Part shown: in pieces, positions 61,650-64,000 of the stretch
How positions within the stretch are numbered: position 1 is the first letter of the stretch
How the letters are laid out: the number at the start of each line of letters is the position of its first letter
Assembly (NCBI GenBank): GCA_030323885.1
Contig: CM059198.1
Coordinates: 63,514,917-63,578,916, forward strand
DNA: 64,000 nucleotides
Direction: 5' to 3'
From: Branchipolynoe longqiensis
Lineage: Eukaryota; Annelida; Polychaeta; Phyllodocida; Polynoidae
Translations under genes and position numbers: made by a program
Notes under the pieces: generated by a model
Told to the model about the DNA's origin: nothing
Databases searched by the model: none
What the model saw: the letters and a program-made list of their open reading frames with translations, nothing else

Positions 61650-64000
61650 ATGTCAATACAACAGTCACCAATATTTACACACATGGGGGTTGGTGGCTCC
61701 TTGGGTGTGGGGGGGGGGTTGCGTGCACAGGAGAGCGATTGCGAGGACCTGGGTTTGGTGGTGTATGGGCCACCTACTTTTACTGCACTTCCTCTGACAG
61801 AATTGAAGGGCCAACCAGGCTTCAAGATTGGCCATCTAAGCATACGAAGTCTCCCCAACAAGATTGACCAGCTCAGGATAGACCTACCTGAGTCAGGATT
61901 TGATGTCTTCACAATATCGGAAACATGGCTCAACAGTCACATGGAAGATAGACTAGCCAGTGTACCAGGCTACCAATTCATGAGAGCCGACAGAAAATCA
62001 AAGCGGCCAGATGGTCAAACCAAACAAGGAGGTGGACTGGGAATTTATTCAAAAAATGAACTGCATACTGATACATCAAAATATGAGGACCTTAACCTCT
62101 CCAACTGCAACATCGAACTACAATGGGCAATTGTAATCAGACCTCACACCAAGAGTATACTCATCGGCAACATATATAGGCCTCCAGATGGCAATCTAAA
62201 TGAAGGAATTGACCTTTTAAACGAATCCATGAGACAAATAACCAACATGGACAAATATGAGATACTCATACTAGGAGATTTTAATGTGGATTACAATGAA
62301 AAGAAACAGACTCTGTGGGGAACAATGAAACAATTTGCTGCAGATCATGGGCTCCAGCAAATGATACACAAACCAACCAGGATAACCAGAACCTCTGACA
62401 AAACAATAGACCTAGCATTCACCAATATTAAGCACTGCACCAATGCAGGAGTTATCAACTATAATATAAGTGACCACAAACCAATATACATACTAAAAAA
62501 GAAAATAAGGAATGACAAGAGATCTGCCACCTACTGGGGACGCTCATACCAAAACTGTGATCAGAGAGAATTGGAAAACTCACTGCAGGAATTCAACCAA
62601 AGAGAGCTCCTAGTGGAACAAGACCCAAACAAATGCTGGGAAATGCTTAACACAACAATAACAAAAGCAGCTGACAGGCACTGTCCCCTAGTAGAGCTCA
62701 CTATTAGAACTAACACAGCTGGGTACCTTAATGATGAACTAACAGAACTACAACAAGACAGAGACTACTTCAGACACAAATTTGAAATATCAAAAGACCC
62801 TGGTGATGAGTTCATAGCCAAATGTATGACCAGGAAAGCAAGAAATGAAGTCAGAAAAGCCAAAGCAAGATTCCTCCAAGACCAACTATACAAACACCGA
62901 AACAATGCCAAAAAATGCTGGCATGTACTCAAACAGATTGAACCAGAAAACCAGACCAAAATTAATAGCCTGTCCAACGAAGAATCTGGCAATGTGATAC
63001 CTGATAACCTACTTGCAGAAGAAATCAATAACTACTTCATCGAGATAGGAGAAAGGCTAGCCAGTAAATTTAACCAAGGAACAGCCCAACAAAAATGTTA
63101 CCAAGCCAAACTAAATAACCAGAACTTTGATCTCCAGGAAACATCTTGTGATGAAATCCTAGACAGAACAAATCAAATATCATCCCATAAATCGTCTGGT
63201 ATAAAAGACATCAGTACTGCCCTGATAAAGATGTCGATAACAACATTAATTAGGGAATTCACACATATGTACAACTTAATAATTAAAACAGGCATCTTCC
63301 CCGATGCATGGAAGGTAGCTACAGTCACCCCAATCCCCAAGACCAATAACCCAAGATACTGCAGTGAACTGCGACCAATTTCAATCCTGCCACTTCCAGG
63401 AAAAATTATTGAACAGATTATACATGATCAAGTTAAAGCATTCCTTGAATCATCCAACTACCTGACCTACCAGCAAAATGGATTTAGAAAAAACAAATCC
63501 ACAACAGGGGCTCTGGCATCACTACTGGATGAACTTTTGGGCAACATGGATAAAGGTGAACTAACAATCACTGTCTTCCTTGATTTCAAGAAGGCATTTG
63601 ATACAATTGACCACGAGATCCTGATGCAGAAAGTAGCAAGAGCTGGGTTAGGCAACAAAGCATATAATTTCTTCACAAATTATCTCAAGAACAGGATGCA
63701 GTGCACAAAACTAAACAACAATGAGTCCACCACCCATAGGGTCAAGACCGGGGTGCCACAGGGCTCCACCCTAGGACCCCTGCTATTCCTAATCTTTATT
63801 AATGACCTACCACTAGTATCTGAAAGAGCAACATTTACACTATTTGCTGATGACGCAGCACTCACAGTACATAATAGAGATATTGTGGCAGCTGCCACCC
63901 AGACAGACATGGTGCTAGATAAGGTGAATACATGGTGCCATGAAAATAAGCTAACAGTAAATAGTGCCAAGACAGAGTATGTGATCTATGGGACGAAAAT
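61650..64000 (+). CDS. ORF2 of a non-LTR retrotransposon: endonuclease-reverse transcriptase, runs off the window
   Basis: Would nick the target and copy the element RNA. The frame is open for 783 codons from the ATG at 61650 (alternative ATG at 61683) to the window edge. The AP-endonuclease domain comes first: ISETWLN at about 89-95, IGNIYRPPDG, the catalytic LGDFN at 208-212, and the terminal ISDHKPI with D275/H276. A linker and RT thumb-preceding region follow. RT motifs: TPIPK and LRPISILPLPGKIIEQ, QNGFRKNKST, motif A VFLDFKKAFDTIDHEIL with the catalytic Asp near 645, motif B GVPQGSTLGPLLFLIFINDL, motif C FADDAA with D734/D735, then NTWCHENKLTVNSAKTE. The order and PQGS-GP/FADD motifs fit the CR1/L2/Jockey group. 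No stop or frameshift is present, so it may be recently active. The residual C-terminus lies beyond 64000. Confidence 0.93.
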   Translation, partial: MSIQQSPIFTHMGVGGSLGVGGGLRAQESDCEDLGLVVYGPPTFTALPLTELKGQPGFKIGHLSIRSLPNKIDQLRIDLPESGFDVFTISETWLNSHMEDRLASVPGYQFMRADRKSKRPDGQTKQGGGLGIYSKNELHTDTSKYEDLNLSNCNIELQWAIVIRPHTKSILIGNIYRPPDGNLNEGIDLLNESMRQITNMDKYEILILGDFNVDYNEKKQTLWGTMKQFAADHGLQQMIHKPTRITRTSDKTIDLAFTNIKHCTNAGVINYNISDHKPIYILKKKIRNDKRSATYWGRSYQNCDQRELENSLQEFNQRELLVEQDPNKCWEMLNTTITKAADRHCPLVELTIRTNTAGYLNDELTELQQDRDYFRHKFEISKDPGDEFIAKCMTRKARNEVRKAKARFLQDQLYKHRNNAKKCWHVLKQIEPENQTKINSLSNEESGNVIPDNLLAEEINNYFIEIGERLASKFNQGTAQQKCYQAKLNNQNFDLQETSCDEILDRTNQISSHKSSGIKDISTALIKMSITTLIREFTHMYNLIIKTGIFPDAWKVATVTPIPKTNNPRYCSELRPISILPLPGKIIEQIIHDQVKAFLESSNYLTYQQNGFRKNKSTTGALASLLDELLGNMDKGELTITVFLDFKKAFDTIDHEILMQKVARAGLGNKAYNFFTNYLKNRMQCTKLNNNESTTHRVKTGVPQGSTLGPLLFLIFINDLPLVSERATFTLFADDAALTVHNRDIVAAATQTDMVLDKVNTWCHENKLTVNSAKTEYVIYGTK

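Overview
The window looks like repeat-saturated intergenic DNA from a marine invertebrate, most likely a mollusc. It has no bacterial gene layout. It carries dozens of tRNA-headed SINE copies, non-LTR and tyrosine-recombinase retrotransposons, LTR-like repeats, MITEs and many microsatellites. One SINE-like repeat (51205-51515) resembles a repeat I recall as common in molluscan genomes; that recollection is the main reason for the taxon guess and was not checked. I see no convincing host protein-coding gene. Every substantial coding region is transposon-derived, with the possible exception of a NADAR-domain fragment at 58.9-59.2 kb.

Layout. 1-1.25 kb: SINE and MITE debris. 1.26-10.58 kb: a satellite field with a ~23-bp repeat, interrupted by three insertions. 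These are a 4,995-bp PAT/Ngaro-type tyrosine-recombinase (DIRS-order) retrotransposon on the minus strand (2675-7669), a 768-bp element with a 7-bp target duplication (7774-8541), and an LTR-like repeat (9885-10409). 10.6-30 kb: SINEs, MITEs, LINE 3' ends, a near-perfect palindrome (22290-22682) and an inverted-repeat pair (23.4-25 kb). 30-36 kb: long low-complexity tracts (C-rich, GGGTGT/GGCTGC, CAACAC). 36-44.6 kb: a deeply nested insertion block (39.0-41.2 kb) and a relic gag gene of a second DIRS-like element. 45-51 kb: LTR fragments and two TIR-bounded elements built from short words (TCCGG and ACGT). 51-58 kb: SINEs, a minisatellite, and a 1.46-kb element with inverted termini. 58.9-64 kb: NADAR fragment, a possible ORF1 relic, then the open 5' part of ORF2 (endonuclease plus reverse transcriptase) of a non-LTR retrotransposon that runs off the window edge.

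How the parts work together. In the DIRS-type element, gag, RT-RNase H and recombinase lie in that order on the minus strand. They are bracketed by split direct repeats in the order P-genes-Q-P-Q, the expected template for a circular intermediate that a tyrosine recombinase integrates without target duplication. Gag and RT-RNase H read intact, but the recombinase is broken in three places. The terminal LINE reads intact for 783 codons. The most unusual theme is a set of TIR-bounded non-coding elements whose interiors are filled with the same short word found at the inner edge of their own terminal repeats: ACGT, TCCGG or CATTCG depending on family. All family names for repeats (SINE-A, MITE-1 and so on) are local labels.
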